Notes under the pieces: model-generated
The model's input: the letters and a program-made list of their open reading frames with translations, nothing else
Told to the model about the DNA's origin: nothing
Databases searched by the model: none
Shown: in pieces, positions 1-7,828 of the stretch
Layout: each line of letters starts with the position of its first letter
How positions within the stretch are numbered: the stretch's first letter is position 1
Program-made: the position numbers and the translations under genes
NCBI GenBank assembly: GCA_014377485.1
Contig: JACMPM010000041.1
Location: 1-32,347 of the forward strand
Direction: 5' to 3'
DNA: 32,347 bases
Source: Bacteriovorax sp.
GTDB lineage: Bacteria; Bdellovibrionota; Bacteriovoracia; Bacteriovoracales; Bacteriovoracaceae

Positions 1-792
1 CTAGTAAGCGAGCTTGATGGGCAATTTAACGAAATCCAAATCGAGCAATCGCGAGCTGTGCTGGCCCAGGTTCCAAAGTGGAGAATCACAAGCGAAGACA
101 AAACTTCTATTTCAATTAAAACCAAGAGTCTGGCAAGCGGGATGAATTTTTGTTCCGATGAAAAATTTAGTGACTTGCCGCTGGTATCGAGTTGTTCAGC
201 ATTTTTGGTTGGACCTGATTTACTCTTGACCGCAGGTCATTGTGTAAAAGATAAATCCGATTGCCAAAATTCCTATTGGATACTTGACTATAATGATATT
301 GCAGGTTTTGATAATTCAACGGGAACCACCGTTTTTCAAAAAGATAATATTGTTACATGCGCTCAAATTCTTTCAAGGTCCGAAAATCCAAAATTGGATT
401 ACGCTTTAATTAAACTGAATCGAAAAATTACTGATCGCACTCCACTAAAAATTAGGCGTCTAGGGACTGTTGATAGTGCTGATTCTCTCCTGGTCATTGG
501 TCATCCAATGGGCCTTCCAAAAATCATGGCCGATCAGGCGTTGATTCGGGATAATTCTTTAACTTATACTTTTGTCACCAATGCCGACACATTTAGCGGT
601 AATTCCGGCTCTCCAGTTATCAACCCTGCCACGCAAATGGTTGAAGGAATTTTAGTGAGAGGAGATGAAGACTTTAAAATGGATCTTGATCTTGGGTGCA
701 ACCGATCTTTCCATTGTTATGGACCTGAGTGCAAAGGCGAAACAGTTCAACGGACTACCGTTCTTCCTTTAAAACTTATTCCTAAAATTTAA
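1..792 (+). CDS. Trypsin-like (S1) serine protease, 5' end outside the window
   Basis: This is an exported serine protease of the trypsin/V8-like S1 fold. The frame is open from base 1, and the residues before the first GTG (base 58) still align with the paralogue at 2645-3538, so the true start and signal peptide probably lie upstream of the window. The triad is visible: His in TAGHC (codon 238-240), Asp in KLDYALIKL, and Ser in GNSGSP. Conserved blocks shared with the paralogue include the Cys before the His motif, GHPMGLP, TNADTFSGNSGS and EGILVRGDED. The C-terminal part is Cys-rich, suggesting disulfides and an extracytoplasmic location. The next gene begins 40 bases downstream. The fold and active site are seen directly. 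A role in degrading host, prey or environmental protein is inferred. Confidence 0.9.
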   Translation, partial: LVSELDGQFNEIQIEQSRAVLAQVPKWRITSEDKTSISIKTKSLASGMNFCSDEKFSDLPLVSSCSAFLVGPDLLLTAGHCVKDKSDCQNSYWILDYNDIAGFDNSTGTTVFQKDNIVTCAQILSRSENPKLDYALIKLNRKITDRTPLKIRRLGTVDSADSLLVIGHPMGLPKIMADQALIRDNSLTYTFVTNADTFSGNSGSPVINPATQMVEGILVRGDEDFKMDLDLGCNRSFHCYGPECKGETVQRTTVLPLKLIPKI

Positions 793-831
793 GCAGTTGT
801 TTTCTAATCAAAGTTCTTTTACGATTAAGTT

Positions 832-1227
832 ATGGAATACGAATGTGGCCCACTTCTCCTATATAGTCAGGACAAAATCCGAATGATGGATTTCCTCTCA
901 GATGTTTTTGAGTTTGATGTCGATTGTGTCTCTGACAGTGTTCAGCGCGGACCACTTTTTTTAAAATTATTTGAATTGGGGACAGACAATATTAATATTC
1001 AGGGCAATAACAACAATGCCGTTGTTTTTTCTTTTAAAGTTAAAAGTGAACTTGAGCTTAAAGAAATTATAAGCAAGTATAATTTTTTTCTTTATCGTAA
1101 ATCAAATTCACATAATATTGCTGAAAAAATAGAACTTCTTCAAACTGAAACTAAAAAAGTTTTGACCATTTCTGATATTGATCAAAGGCTTTGGCGTTTT
1201 GAGTTTGAACCGAGAGCGGATCTCTGA
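832..1227 (+). CDS. Small VOC/glyoxalase-like protein of unknown function
   Basis: The product is a 131-residue soluble protein with no signal peptide or membrane segment. I do not recognise a specific family. The N-terminus (PLLLYSQDKIRMMDFLSDVF) resembles the first strand and helix of vicinal-oxygen-chelate proteins. The C-terminal DIDQRLWRFEFEP resembles the 'DPDGNLWEF' ending of that fold. The metal-ligand residues of enzymatic members cannot be assigned with confidence, so it may be a non-catalytic or binding member. Its stop is two bases before the start of the amidohydrolase at 1230, so the two are almost certainly co-transcribed and perhaps translationally coupled. There is no strong Shine-Dalgarno sequence ahead of its ATG. 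The superfamily call is an inference from motif shape only. Confidence 0.6.
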   Translation: MEYECGPLLLYSQDKIRMMDFLSDVFEFDVDCVSDSVQRGPLFLKLFELGTDNINIQGNNNNAVVFSFKVKSELELKEIISKYNFFLYRKSNSHNIAEKIELLQTETKKVLTISDIDQRLWRFEFEPRADL

Positions 1228-1229
1228 TT

Positions 1230-2546
1230 ATGCCTATAAAATCTATTCAAGCTGTCTGTGCGACGAGTAAGGGGATTTCAAGAAAAGAAATTCTTTTTGA
1301 TTCTGAATCAGGGTTAATAAAAAGCGTTGGAGAGTGTAAACTTCCAAAGTCTAACGTTGATTTTTTCTATGATGATGATTTTTTATTATTCGCTGGCATG
1401 GGTGATATTCATATTCATGCCCGCGAAGATATTTCTGGAATAAATAATTACAAAGAAGATTTTAACTCTGTCTGTTGTGCCGCTTTAAATGGCGGGCTGG
1501 TTCATGTAGCAGATATGCCCAATAATCCGGTGCCTCCGATTGATGATAAAAGTTATTTAAGCAAAGTAGACCTCGGAGCAAAAAGCCTCGTCCCCATTTT
1601 GATGTATGCCGGGATTGGACCTGAGACCAGACCTCTTAGTTTTTCTGTTCCCTATAAAGCCTATATGGGGCCTTCAGTAGGAGATCTTTATTTTAAGAGC
1701 AATGCAGACCTCGAAAATGTTTTAAAACACTACCGTCATCAATGGGTGAGTTTTCATTGTGAAGATCCCGAAATTTTAGATCAGAATAAAAATAAATCAG
1801 ATCATTTTAAACGAAGACCAATTCAAGCAGAATTAATGGCCACAGATTTTGCCCTGGCGTTGATTGAGAAATTTGAACTCAAAGGAAAACTTTGTCATTA
1901 CAGCGCAGGAGATGGGCTAAATGCAATTAGAGCTGCTCGCAAAAAAGGCATATCTGTCACTTGCGAAGTCACTCCACAACATTTATTTTTTACAGAAGAA
2001 AGAATTCGTGCGATGAAGCCAGCGGAGCAAATACTTTTTCAAATGAATCCGCCAATAAGAACGATCAGTGATTCAAAAAAATTAATGGATGCTTTAAGAA
2101 ATAATGAAATTGATTATTTGGCCACAGACCATGCACCTCATTCACCAAAAGAGAAAGCTGCCGGTATGAGCGGACTTACCGGGCTTGATACTTATGCTGC
2201 TTTTGTCACTTGGCTATTAATAGATCAGAAAATTTCTGCCGAAACCATAGCTTTCATTACGACTGAGAATCCAGGGAGATTTTTTAATCAATTTTTAGAA
2301 AGTCTAAATAAAAAAACAGAACTATATAAAAAATGGGGAAAGGGAATGGGTTTTCTAGAACCCGATTTTTCGGCCTCTTTCACTGTGATAAATCTAAAAA
2401 AATCACATACTGTTACTAATGCCAATATCAAAACAAAGGCCCTATGGTCTCCCTTTTTAGGTGTTACCTTTCCGGGCTCACTAGAAGCTGTTTTTCTCAG
2501 CGGTAATATTATGTTTGATAAACCTGATCAATCTGATCAACTGTAA
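1230..2546 (+). CDS. Dihydroorotase-family zinc amidohydrolase
   Basis: A 438-residue cyclic amidohydrolase, most like dihydroorotase, which interconverts carbamoyl-aspartate and dihydroorotate in pyrimidine synthesis. Metal-site residues are all recognisable: HIH (His61 and His63), a candidate carboxylated Lys143 in YKAYMG, His176 in FHCEDP, His223 in LCHYSAG and Asp300 in ATDHAPH. MPNNPVPP matches the substrate-loop region, and VTPQHLFF and GLTGLDTY match conserved C-terminal blocks. Lys143 followed by MGPSVGDL resembles the stand-alone MGSS-type dihydroorotases rather than the type with Asp in place of Lys. It sits directly behind the small VOC-like gene, and no other pyrimidine gene is in the window. 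Dihydropyrimidinase or allantoinase activity is the main alternative. Confidence 0.88.
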   Translation: MPIKSIQAVCATSKGISRKEILFDSESGLIKSVGECKLPKSNVDFFYDDDFLLFAGMGDIHIHAREDISGINNYKEDFNSVCCAALNGGLVHVADMPNNPVPPIDDKSYLSKVDLGAKSLVPILMYAGIGPETRPLSFSVPYKAYMGPSVGDLYFKSNADLENVLKHYRHQWVSFHCEDPEILDQNKNKSDHFKRRPIQAELMATDFALALIEKFELKGKLCHYSAGDGLNAIRAARKKGISVTCEVTPQHLFFTEERIRAMKPAEQILFQMNPPIRTISDSKKLMDALRNNEIDYLATDHAPHSPKEKAAGMSGLTGLDTYAAFVTWLLIDQKISAETIAFITTENPGRFFNQFLESLNKKTELYKKWGKGMGFLEPDFSASFTVINLKKSHTVTNANIKTKALWSPFLGVTFPGSLEAVFLSGNIMFDKPDQSDQL

Positions 2547-2597
2547 GTTTTTGTAAGTGCAAAAGGTGCTTAATATGTTCTTTAATAATCGCGTTAA

Positions 2598-2617
2598 CCT
2601 AATTAATTTTAATTAGG
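2598..2617. promoter_or_regulatory. AT-rich perfect inverted repeat upstream of S1 protease gene
   Basis: The arms CCTAATTA and TAATTAGG are perfect complements separated by four bases, and end 27 bases before the ATG at 2645. A second small hairpin (AGGC, five bases, GCCT; 2615-2627) overlaps the right arm, so the two structures would be mutually exclusive in RNA. It could be a regulator site for the protease gene, or part of the 3' end of the preceding amidohydrolase transcript. No run of T follows, which argues against a simple terminator. Confidence 0.35.
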
Positions 2618-2644
2618 CAATAAGCCTTTGTTGTAGGACAAAAA

Positions 2645-3538
2645 ATGAAATCAAAATTAATCCTTTGCTCTTTTCTAGCTGTTAGTTTTTTAAATGCACA
2701 AGCTGCAGTAAAAAATATGTCTCCAATTAAAATTGTTCCAAAAGTTATTTATGGAAATGACGATCGGCTTGATGTTTATGAAAGCTCTGATTCCCTCATG
2801 AGAGAACTTTCTCGTTCAACAGCAGCTCAAATTTTAAATAATAATATTACGCTTGAAGGTGATGTTTATACTGTTAAATCAAAAACTCTTGCAGATGAAG
2901 GAATTTGTAAAAGTGAGCGTTTTTCAAATCAAATGGCCGCAGCTAACTGTTCAGGATTTTTAGTTTCAGCTGATACTCTTGTGACTGCCGGACACTGTAT
3001 TAATACTGTAAGCGACTGTGCAAATCATTCTTGGGTTTTTGATTTTGCAAACACAAGCGAAGAAAAAACATCTTTCACATTTACTAAAGACCAGGTTTTT
3101 CATTGCACAAAGATTATCGCTCGTGAGAAAAATTCTGAAACAATGAACGATTACTCAGTTTTAAAACTAGATCGTCCAGTGCTAGGAAGAGCTCCTCTTA
3201 AATTTAGAACAAATGGAAAGACCGCTGACGACGCAGTCTTCACAGTAATTGGCCATCCAAGTGGTCTTCCAACCAAAATTACGGCAGCTGCTGATATGAG
3301 AGACAATACAAATCTAGTTTTCTTTAGAACTAATGCTGATACTTACGGAGGCAACTCTGGATCGGCAGTCGTTGACTCTAGAACAGGTGTGGTTGAAGGT
3401 ATTTTGGTTCGCGGAGACCAAGACTACGCTCAGGCAGAAGGTGATTCATGCTTAGTCTCAGTTCATCGCGATCAAAACGGTGGGCGTGGAGAAGACGTAA
3501 CTAGAATTACAAACATTAAAGTATTACTAAAAAATTAA
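2645..3538 (+). CDS. Secreted trypsin-like (S1) serine protease
   Basis: A complete 297-residue paralogue of the truncated protease at the left edge. The N-terminus has a Sec signal peptide (MKSKL, then a hydrophobic stretch ending in NAQA) with likely cleavage after residue 20 or 21. About 60 residues then precede the protease domain and could act as a propeptide. The catalytic triad is His117 in TAGHC, Asp169 in NDYSVLKL and Ser238 in GNSGS. Cys residues near 88, 102, 118 and 124 suggest disulfides. The start is supported by AGGA at 2635-2638, six bases ahead of the ATG. It appears to be a single transcription unit, followed by a hairpin at 3555-3582. The domain and export signal are seen, but the substrate is unknown. 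Confidence 0.93.
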   Translation: MKSKLILCSFLAVSFLNAQAAVKNMSPIKIVPKVIYGNDDRLDVYESSDSLMRELSRSTAAQILNNNITLEGDVYTVKSKTLADEGICKSERFSNQMAAANCSGFLVSADTLVTAGHCINTVSDCANHSWVFDFANTSEEKTSFTFTKDQVFHCTKIIAREKNSETMNDYSVLKLDRPVLGRAPLKFRTNGKTADDAVFTVIGHPSGLPTKITAAADMRDNTNLVFFRTNADTYGGNSGSAVVDSRTGVVEGILVRGDQDYAQAEGDSCLVSVHRDQNGGRGEDVTRITNIKVLLKN

Positions 3539-3554
3539 TTAAGTTTAGATAAGT

Positions 3555-3582
3555 AAAAGTGAGAAAGAAATTTTTCACTTTT
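3555..3582. terminator. Bidirectional terminator hairpin
   Basis: The arms AAAAGTGA (3555-3562) and TCACTTTT (3575-3582) pair perfectly around a 12-base loop rich in A and T, with T-rich sequence on the 3' side on either strand. It lies just after the S1 protease stop and could also stop the minus-strand dehydrogenase transcript. Confidence 0.6.
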
Positions 3583-3591
3583 GATTCCTAT

Positions 3592-3633
3592 GGATGGGAT
3601 GAAAGTTTGCAAGAGGCAGGAGCCGAAGCAGAC
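3592..3633. repeat. Intergenic hairpin element, copy A
   Basis: This 42-nt segment matches copy B at 6226-6267 at 36 of 42 positions without gaps. It starts with GGATGGGATG and carries a 21-base identical core containing GAGGCAGGAGCCGAAGCAG. GTTTGC (3605-3610) can pair with GCAGAC (3628-3633), including one G-U pair. Inside the loop GGC-AGGA-GCC forms a second short stem. It lies between the S1 protease terminator and the 3' end of the dehydrogenase gene. Function is unknown. Confidence 0.6.
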
Positions 3634-3641
3634 GCAAAAAT

Positions 3642-3666
3642 GGCCTCTAGGGAAGGAGGTCTTTTT
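3642..3666 (+). terminator. Possible terminator following repeat copy A
   Basis: GGCCTC (3642-3647) can pair with GAGGTC (3656-3661) with one G-U pair, and is followed at once by six T residues. It overlaps the last codons of the minus-strand dehydrogenase gene. If real, it would end plus-strand transcripts carrying repeat copy A. The stem is short, so the call is tentative. Confidence 0.35.
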
Positions 3667-4621
3667 TATTCACCCATGCTTCTAATTCATGATCTTCAAG
3701 CCCCGCAATAATATTCTTCGCAGCTAAAATTGACATTGCTCTTCTCGCTTCATAGGTAGCAGAACCTATATGGGGAAGTACAATTGCATTTTTTAATTTG
3801 AAGAGTTCATTCTCAATAGGTAATGGTTCGGGATCTGTCACATCAAGACCTGCAGCAAAAATGGTATTTTCTTTAAGTGCTTTAATGAGTGCTGCTTGAT
3901 CAACAATTTCACCTCTGGCCGTATTCACTAAAACTGCATTTTTCTTCATGGAATCAAATTCAGCTTTCCCAATCATATTTTTAGTCGTGCAATTTAGAGG
4001 TAAATGAAGTGATATAAAATCACTCTTTGAAAGTAGTTCTGAGAGTTCGACTTTAATTGCCGCTAGAGAATTTTCTTTTTCACTATTTGCGACATAAATA
4101 ATTTTCATATTAAAAGCGCGAGCGCACATTGAGGCCAGGCGCAATCCAATCCGGCCAAAGCCAACAACACCTAATGTTTTACCGCTTAAAGCGAATCCTA
4201 AATGCTCTGTGGGGTGCCAATTTTTCCACTGGCCTTGTTCTCCCGATCTTTCAGCAGAGAGAAAATTTCTTGAAGCTGCGATCATTAAGCCCAATGCTAC
4301 TTCAGCTGTAGCTTCCGTAAGAACGTCGGGAGTATTACCAATTGGAATTTTCAGCGAACTGGCCATTTTAATGTCGATATTATTAAAACCAACAGCATAA
4401 TTTGAAATGACTTTTAAATGTGAATTAGATTTAAGGAAAGCTTCGTCAATTCGATCGTTAAGCATTGTAATAAGCGCATCGTAGCCATGGGCCTTGGATT
4501 TTAGTTCTTCGTAAGTCATTGGGCGATCAAGTTCACTTACATCAACTTTATATCCACGGGCCCTTAAGAGTTCTGCACCATCAGGGAGAATAGATCGTGT
4601 AATAAATACCTTCTTTTGCAT
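3647..4621 (-). CDS. D-2-hydroxyacid dehydrogenase (glyoxylate/hydroxypyruvate reductase type)
   Basis: A 324-residue NAD(P)-dependent oxidoreductase that should reduce a short 2-keto acid such as glyoxylate or hydroxypyruvate. The dinucleotide-binding loop is GVVGFGRIG in the second domain. The catalytic Arg is in NTARGEIVD, the acid in DVTDPEPLP and the catalytic His in LPHIGSAT, all in the usual order. I chose the ATG at 4621 (MQKKVFITR) because a strong AAGGAAAGG ribosome site precedes it and the family normally begins there. A longer frame to 4693 has no supporting signal. The gene is monocistronic and divergent from the first S8 protease. Length and motifs are typical. The exact substrate cannot be told from sequence alone. 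Confidence 0.92.
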   Translation of the reverse strand: MQKKVFITRSILPDGAELLRARGYKVDVSELDRPMTYEELKSKAHGYDALITMLNDRIDEAFLKSNSHLKVISNYAVGFNNIDIKMASSLKIPIGNTPDVLTEATAEVALGLMIAASRNFLSAERSGEQGQWKNWHPTEHLGFALSGKTLGVVGFGRIGLRLASMCARAFNMKIIYVANSEKENSLAAIKVELSELLSKSDFISLHLPLNCTTKNMIGKAEFDSMKKNAVLVNTARGEIVDQAALIKALKENTIFAAGLDVTDPEPLPIENELFKLKNAIVLPHIGSATYEARRAMSILAAKNIIAGLEDHELEAWVNKKDLLP

Positions 4622-4758
4622 AAAAAAATTCCTTTCCTTAAGATCTATTTCTAACAAATACTTACAATCTGTAAAATTGGTCTTGGTCAACATTATTTTA
4701 ATTCAATTTTAAATAAAAAATGCTAGGTTCCGGCAATCACTTCTACGCAGGAGATCTC

Positions 4759-6147
4759 GTGAAAATTTTAATCCCTTTACTCGCCCTTGTACAATTAAGT
4801 ACTGCTGATGCTTCATTAGTAGGAATCATGGATTCTGGAACAGATATTTCTCATAAAGATCTGGCACCAAAAGCGTGGCTTAATAGAAACGAGACGGCAG
4901 GAAGTTTAGTTGACTTAGACAATGATGGTCTTCCAGGAGACATTCATGGATGGGACTTCACTGAAAATTCCGCAAAAGTTTTCAATGATAACCATATAGA
5001 CTTGATTACTGCTGATGTTAAAACATTTTATAATTACTACAGCCTGTATGAACTTGGTAAACTTAATCAAACCTCTGCAGAACTCGTATGGTTAAAGACA
5101 CATACTAAAGACGAAGACCTAATGAATAAAGTTAACTTTGTTGGTGGGTATATTCACGGCACTCACGTAGCAGGAGTTTCTGTTTTGAATAATCCTCAAG
5201 CAAAAATTCTTTCAATGAAAATTATCCCAACTCCTTACCAAGAGTTAAAAAAGACAGATCCTAATGCTCCAAAGGCCATTCCAAAAGTTACAACTCCTGA
5301 AACTCCAGCAAAAACTGTTGAAGAATATACGACAGATGTTGTAAATAGCGCTTCTGAACAAATAAACCAAATGGTAGGTCTACACACATACGTTAATTTT
5401 CATAAAGTGGATGTAGTTAACCAATCTTTTGGAATTGGTTACGGTGACGCTGTTAATTTTATTAAGGCAGGATTTGTCGATGAAGTTAAGCGAGCTCCAA
5501 CTGATGTTGAGACGGCTGCTATCGTAAAGGCCTATTTTGCTGAACTGTTTCAAGATGGACCTAAGATGTTTGCTGCTGCACCTAATACGATATTTACAAT
5601 TGCAGCTGGAAACGATTCATCAAACAATGACCTTTTTCCAGACTACCCGGCCGATATTCAAGCTGAAAATAAAATCGTTGTTGCAGCTACACTCGGTTAT
5701 AAATCAATTGCTGACTTCTCAAACTACGGTGCAACTAAAGTTGATGTTGCAGCTCCTGGCGTTGCAATTACTTCTACAGCTCCAACAAATGTGTATATGG
5801 CCCTAAGTGGAACAAGTCAGGCAACGCCGTACGTAACAAACATTGTTGCTGCGATGAAAGATTTAAATCCTGCACTTAGTGCCAGAGATTTAAAAGCAAT
5901 CGTTCTTGGAACGGTTGACGTGAAGTCATGGTTAAAAGGAAAAGTTAAAACTTCAGGGATCGTTAACAAGCCTCGCGCTCTTAAAGCTGCAGAGTTTGCT
6001 AAGTCACAAACAGTTGACCTTGCCATCTCTAAGGCCCGTGCGACTATTGCGGATGTTGCAGTTGAGAAATCACTTTCTCTTAAGCCTTCAGGATTAACGC
6101 TTAACTTTAAGCCATTACGTCCAAGCTTACTTATACCAAGAAAATAA
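4759..6147 (+). CDS. Secreted subtilisin-like (S8) protease, first of tandem pair
   Basis: A 462-residue S8 serine protease. I chose the GTG at 4759 because AGGAG (4749-4753) sits five bases upstream and the product then begins with a clean signal peptide (KILIPLLALVQLSTADA). The triad is Asp25 in GIMDSGTD, His133 in IHGTHVAG and Ser353 in SGTSQATPYV. The oxyanion-hole Asn is in AAGNDSSNND. The Asp is only a few residues after the predicted cleavage site, so there is no room for the usual I9 propeptide. The Asp-His interval (108) and His-Ser interval (220) are far longer than in subtilisin (32 and 157). It has a tandem paralogue at 6400. A strong terminator follows at 6193. Confidence 0.93.
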   Translation: MKILIPLLALVQLSTADASLVGIMDSGTDISHKDLAPKAWLNRNETAGSLVDLDNDGLPGDIHGWDFTENSAKVFNDNHIDLITADVKTFYNYYSLYELGKLNQTSAELVWLKTHTKDEDLMNKVNFVGGYIHGTHVAGVSVLNNPQAKILSMKIIPTPYQELKKTDPNAPKAIPKVTTPETPAKTVEEYTTDVVNSASEQINQMVGLHTYVNFHKVDVVNQSFGIGYGDAVNFIKAGFVDEVKRAPTDVETAAIVKAYFAELFQDGPKMFAAAPNTIFTIAAGNDSSNNDLFPDYPADIQAENKIVVAATLGYKSIADFSNYGATKVDVAAPGVAITSTAPTNVYMALSGTSQATPYVTNIVAAMKDLNPALSARDLKAIVLGTVDVKSWLKGKVKTSGIVNKPRALKAAEFAKSQTVDLAISKARATIADVAVEKSLSLKPSGLTLNFKPLRPSLLIPRK

Positions 6148-6192
6148 TTCAAGATTGTCTCTTTCAGCACCCAAGCTGAGAGGGATATTATT

Positions 6193-6218
6193 AAGGCATC
6201 TCTCGGGATGCCTTTTTT
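6193..6218 (+). terminator. Rho-independent terminator after first S8 protease
   Basis: AAGGCATC (6193-6200) pairs perfectly with GATGCCTT (6207-6214) around a six-base loop, and the T run continues to 6218. It lies 45 bases after the stop codon. An additional weaker stem (TCAGC with GCTGA) occurs just upstream. Confidence 0.9.
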
Positions 6219-6225
6219 ATTCCCA

Positions 6226-6268
6226 GGATGGGATGTATTTCTGCGAGAGGCAGGAGCCGAAGCAGAAA
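6226..6268. repeat. Intergenic hairpin element, copy B
   Basis: The second copy of the element at 3592-3633. TTTCTGC (6238-6244) and GCAGAAA (6262-6268) form a perfect seven-base-pair stem, enclosing GAGA, GGC-AGGA-GCC and GAA. Differences from copy A in the stem largely keep pairing: one pair is U-A here and G-C in copy A, and another is C-G here and U-G in copy A. It lies between the terminator of the first S8 gene and the second S8 gene. No poly-T follows, so it is not an ordinary terminator. Confidence 0.6.
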
Positions 6269-6399
6269 GCTGTGCAAACCTAAAATCCATCTTCCAATTC
6301 CCCTCCCTAGTAAGTATTAGTCAGAAATATCCTATAGACCTCAACACTAAGTCAGCATGATAATTGGGAATTACCAAAAACGGTGTCCAGGAGTCAGTG

Positions 6400-7773
6400 A
6401 TGACAAAATTATCAAGTTTATTAAGTCTCGTTCTACTACTCTCAGTAAATTCAGTAAGCGCTTCAATTATCGCTGTTGTTGATTCAGGAAACGATTTCTT
6501 GCATAAAGATCTAGTTGCCAAAGCATGGGTAAACCCCCTGGAGATTCCAGGCAATGATCGCGATGAAGATAAAAATGGTTACCCTGATGATATTAACGGA
6601 TGGAACTTTGCCGAAGGCAATAATATCCTGATGGATTATTCGTACGCTAATACAAATACGGAAGACGCTAGAAAATTTTTCGATGTTCAATTAAAATCTT
6701 TTTTAGGAACTATTACTCAAGCTGACCGCGATTGGGCAAAAGAAAAATTTAAAGATCCTGCTTTCGTCGCCAATCTTCAAAAGTTTGGAAACTGGATGCA
6801 TGGCACTCACGTAACGGGAATCACTGTAAAAAATTCTCCTGAAGCAAGAGCTGTAGGGATTAAATTGATTCCAACTGAAGTTAAAGTTCCCGGGAAAAAA
6901 GATGTCGAAACTGTGCTTGCTGATAAAGGCGGAATTAAAGACGTTCTTCTTAAAGCTGCATTAACAGCTTTGGCCCAACAACAAACAAAAGTTTACGTAG
7001 AGATTGGTGCTTATATCAATGGATCAAAAGCTGACGTTATGAACGGATCTTTTGGTACTTCTTACGAAGCTATTTCTGGGGTGATTAAAACTATTTACAA
7101 AACTTTCTTCAAAAAAGATCCAACTGAAGAAGAAGTAAAACTTTATACAGACCATTTCTTTACGGTGAACCTTGAAGAAACAAAAAAATTCTTAAGCGCA
7201 GCTCCTAATACACTTTTCGTATTTGCTGCTGGTAACGAAGGATCAGATAATGATGTAGTTCCTTCTTCACCAACTAACGTTCAAGCAGAAAATAAAATTT
7301 CTGTTGCTGCGACATTAGGTGATCAAAGCTTAGCTAACTTCTCTTGTTACGGAGCTAAGAACGTTGAAGTTGCTGCTCCTGGAGTAGGAATACTTTCAAC
7401 AATTCCTATGAACAACTACCTAGCTGTTAGTGGAACAAGCCAAGCGGCACCATACGTAGCGAACATCGCTGGTAGAATTAAAGATGTAAATCCAAAATTA
7501 GGATTTAGAGAAATTAAAAAAATCATCATGGAAACAGTAGATGTTAAATCTTGGTTAGCTGGAAAAGTTAAAACTTCAGGTTTAGTAAACCGCGACCGTG
7601 CAATCAGAGCTGCTGAACTTTCAAGAACTCTTGATCTGTCCCAAGCGATTGCAGGATCAAAAAGAGATGTCTTAGCTAAATCAGAAAATGATAAGGCAAT
7701 GGAGCCTCGTTACTTCCAAGTTCCAAAAGAATTTATTCAGTCTCTTCCTAGTCCAATTGCTTTTAAATTCTAA
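6400..7773 (+). CDS. Secreted subtilisin-like (S8) protease, second of tandem pair
   Basis: A 457-residue paralogue of the preceding S8 protease. The ATG at 6400 has AGGAG at 6389-6393 and gives a signal peptide (MTKLSSLLSLVLLLSVNSVSA). A GTG at 6397 is a close alternative, and upstream frames lack support. The triad is Asp28 in AVVDSGND, His134 in MHGTHVTG and Ser347 in SGTSQAAPYV, with Asn in FAAGNEGSDND. As in its neighbour, the catalytic Asp lies almost directly after the signal peptide. The Asp-His (106) and His-Ser (213) spacings are similarly enlarged. The pair also shares GWDF/GWNF, IQAENKI/VQAENKI and VDVKSWL blocks, so they arose by duplication. Transcription should end at 7801-7828. 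Confidence 0.93.
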   Translation: MTKLSSLLSLVLLLSVNSVSASIIAVVDSGNDFLHKDLVAKAWVNPLEIPGNDRDEDKNGYPDDINGWNFAEGNNILMDYSYANTNTEDARKFFDVQLKSFLGTITQADRDWAKEKFKDPAFVANLQKFGNWMHGTHVTGITVKNSPEARAVGIKLIPTEVKVPGKKDVETVLADKGGIKDVLLKAALTALAQQQTKVYVEIGAYINGSKADVMNGSFGTSYEAISGVIKTIYKTFFKKDPTEEEVKLYTDHFFTVNLEETKKFLSAAPNTLFVFAAGNEGSDNDVVPSSPTNVQAENKISVAATLGDQSLANFSCYGAKNVEVAAPGVGILSTIPMNNYLAVSGTSQAAPYVANIAGRIKDVNPKLGFREIKKIIMETVDVKSWLAGKVKTSGLVNRDRAIRAAELSRTLDLSQAIAGSKRDVLAKSENDKAMEPRYFQVPKEFIQSLPSPIAFKF

Positions 7774-7800
7774 TTTAATTTTTATAATTACTAAAAATAT

Positions 7801-7828
7801 GGCCAGCTTTTATGCTGGCCTTTTTTTT
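7801..7828. terminator. Terminator between convergent genes
   Basis: GGCCAGC and GCTGGCC (7801-7807 and 7814-7820) form a perfect seven-base-pair stem followed by eight T residues on the plus strand. The loop contains the stop codon of the minus-strand P450 gene (7810-7812), so the P450 coding region ends inside the terminator of its convergent neighbour. On the minus strand A and T residues also follow, so it may act in both directions. Confidence 0.9.

Noticed and set aside
5817-6290. Minus-strand open frame of 157 codons overlapping the end of the first S8 protease
   Set aside because: It lies antisense to a gene with a clear active site, crosses the terminator and repeat copy B, and shows no domain of its own.
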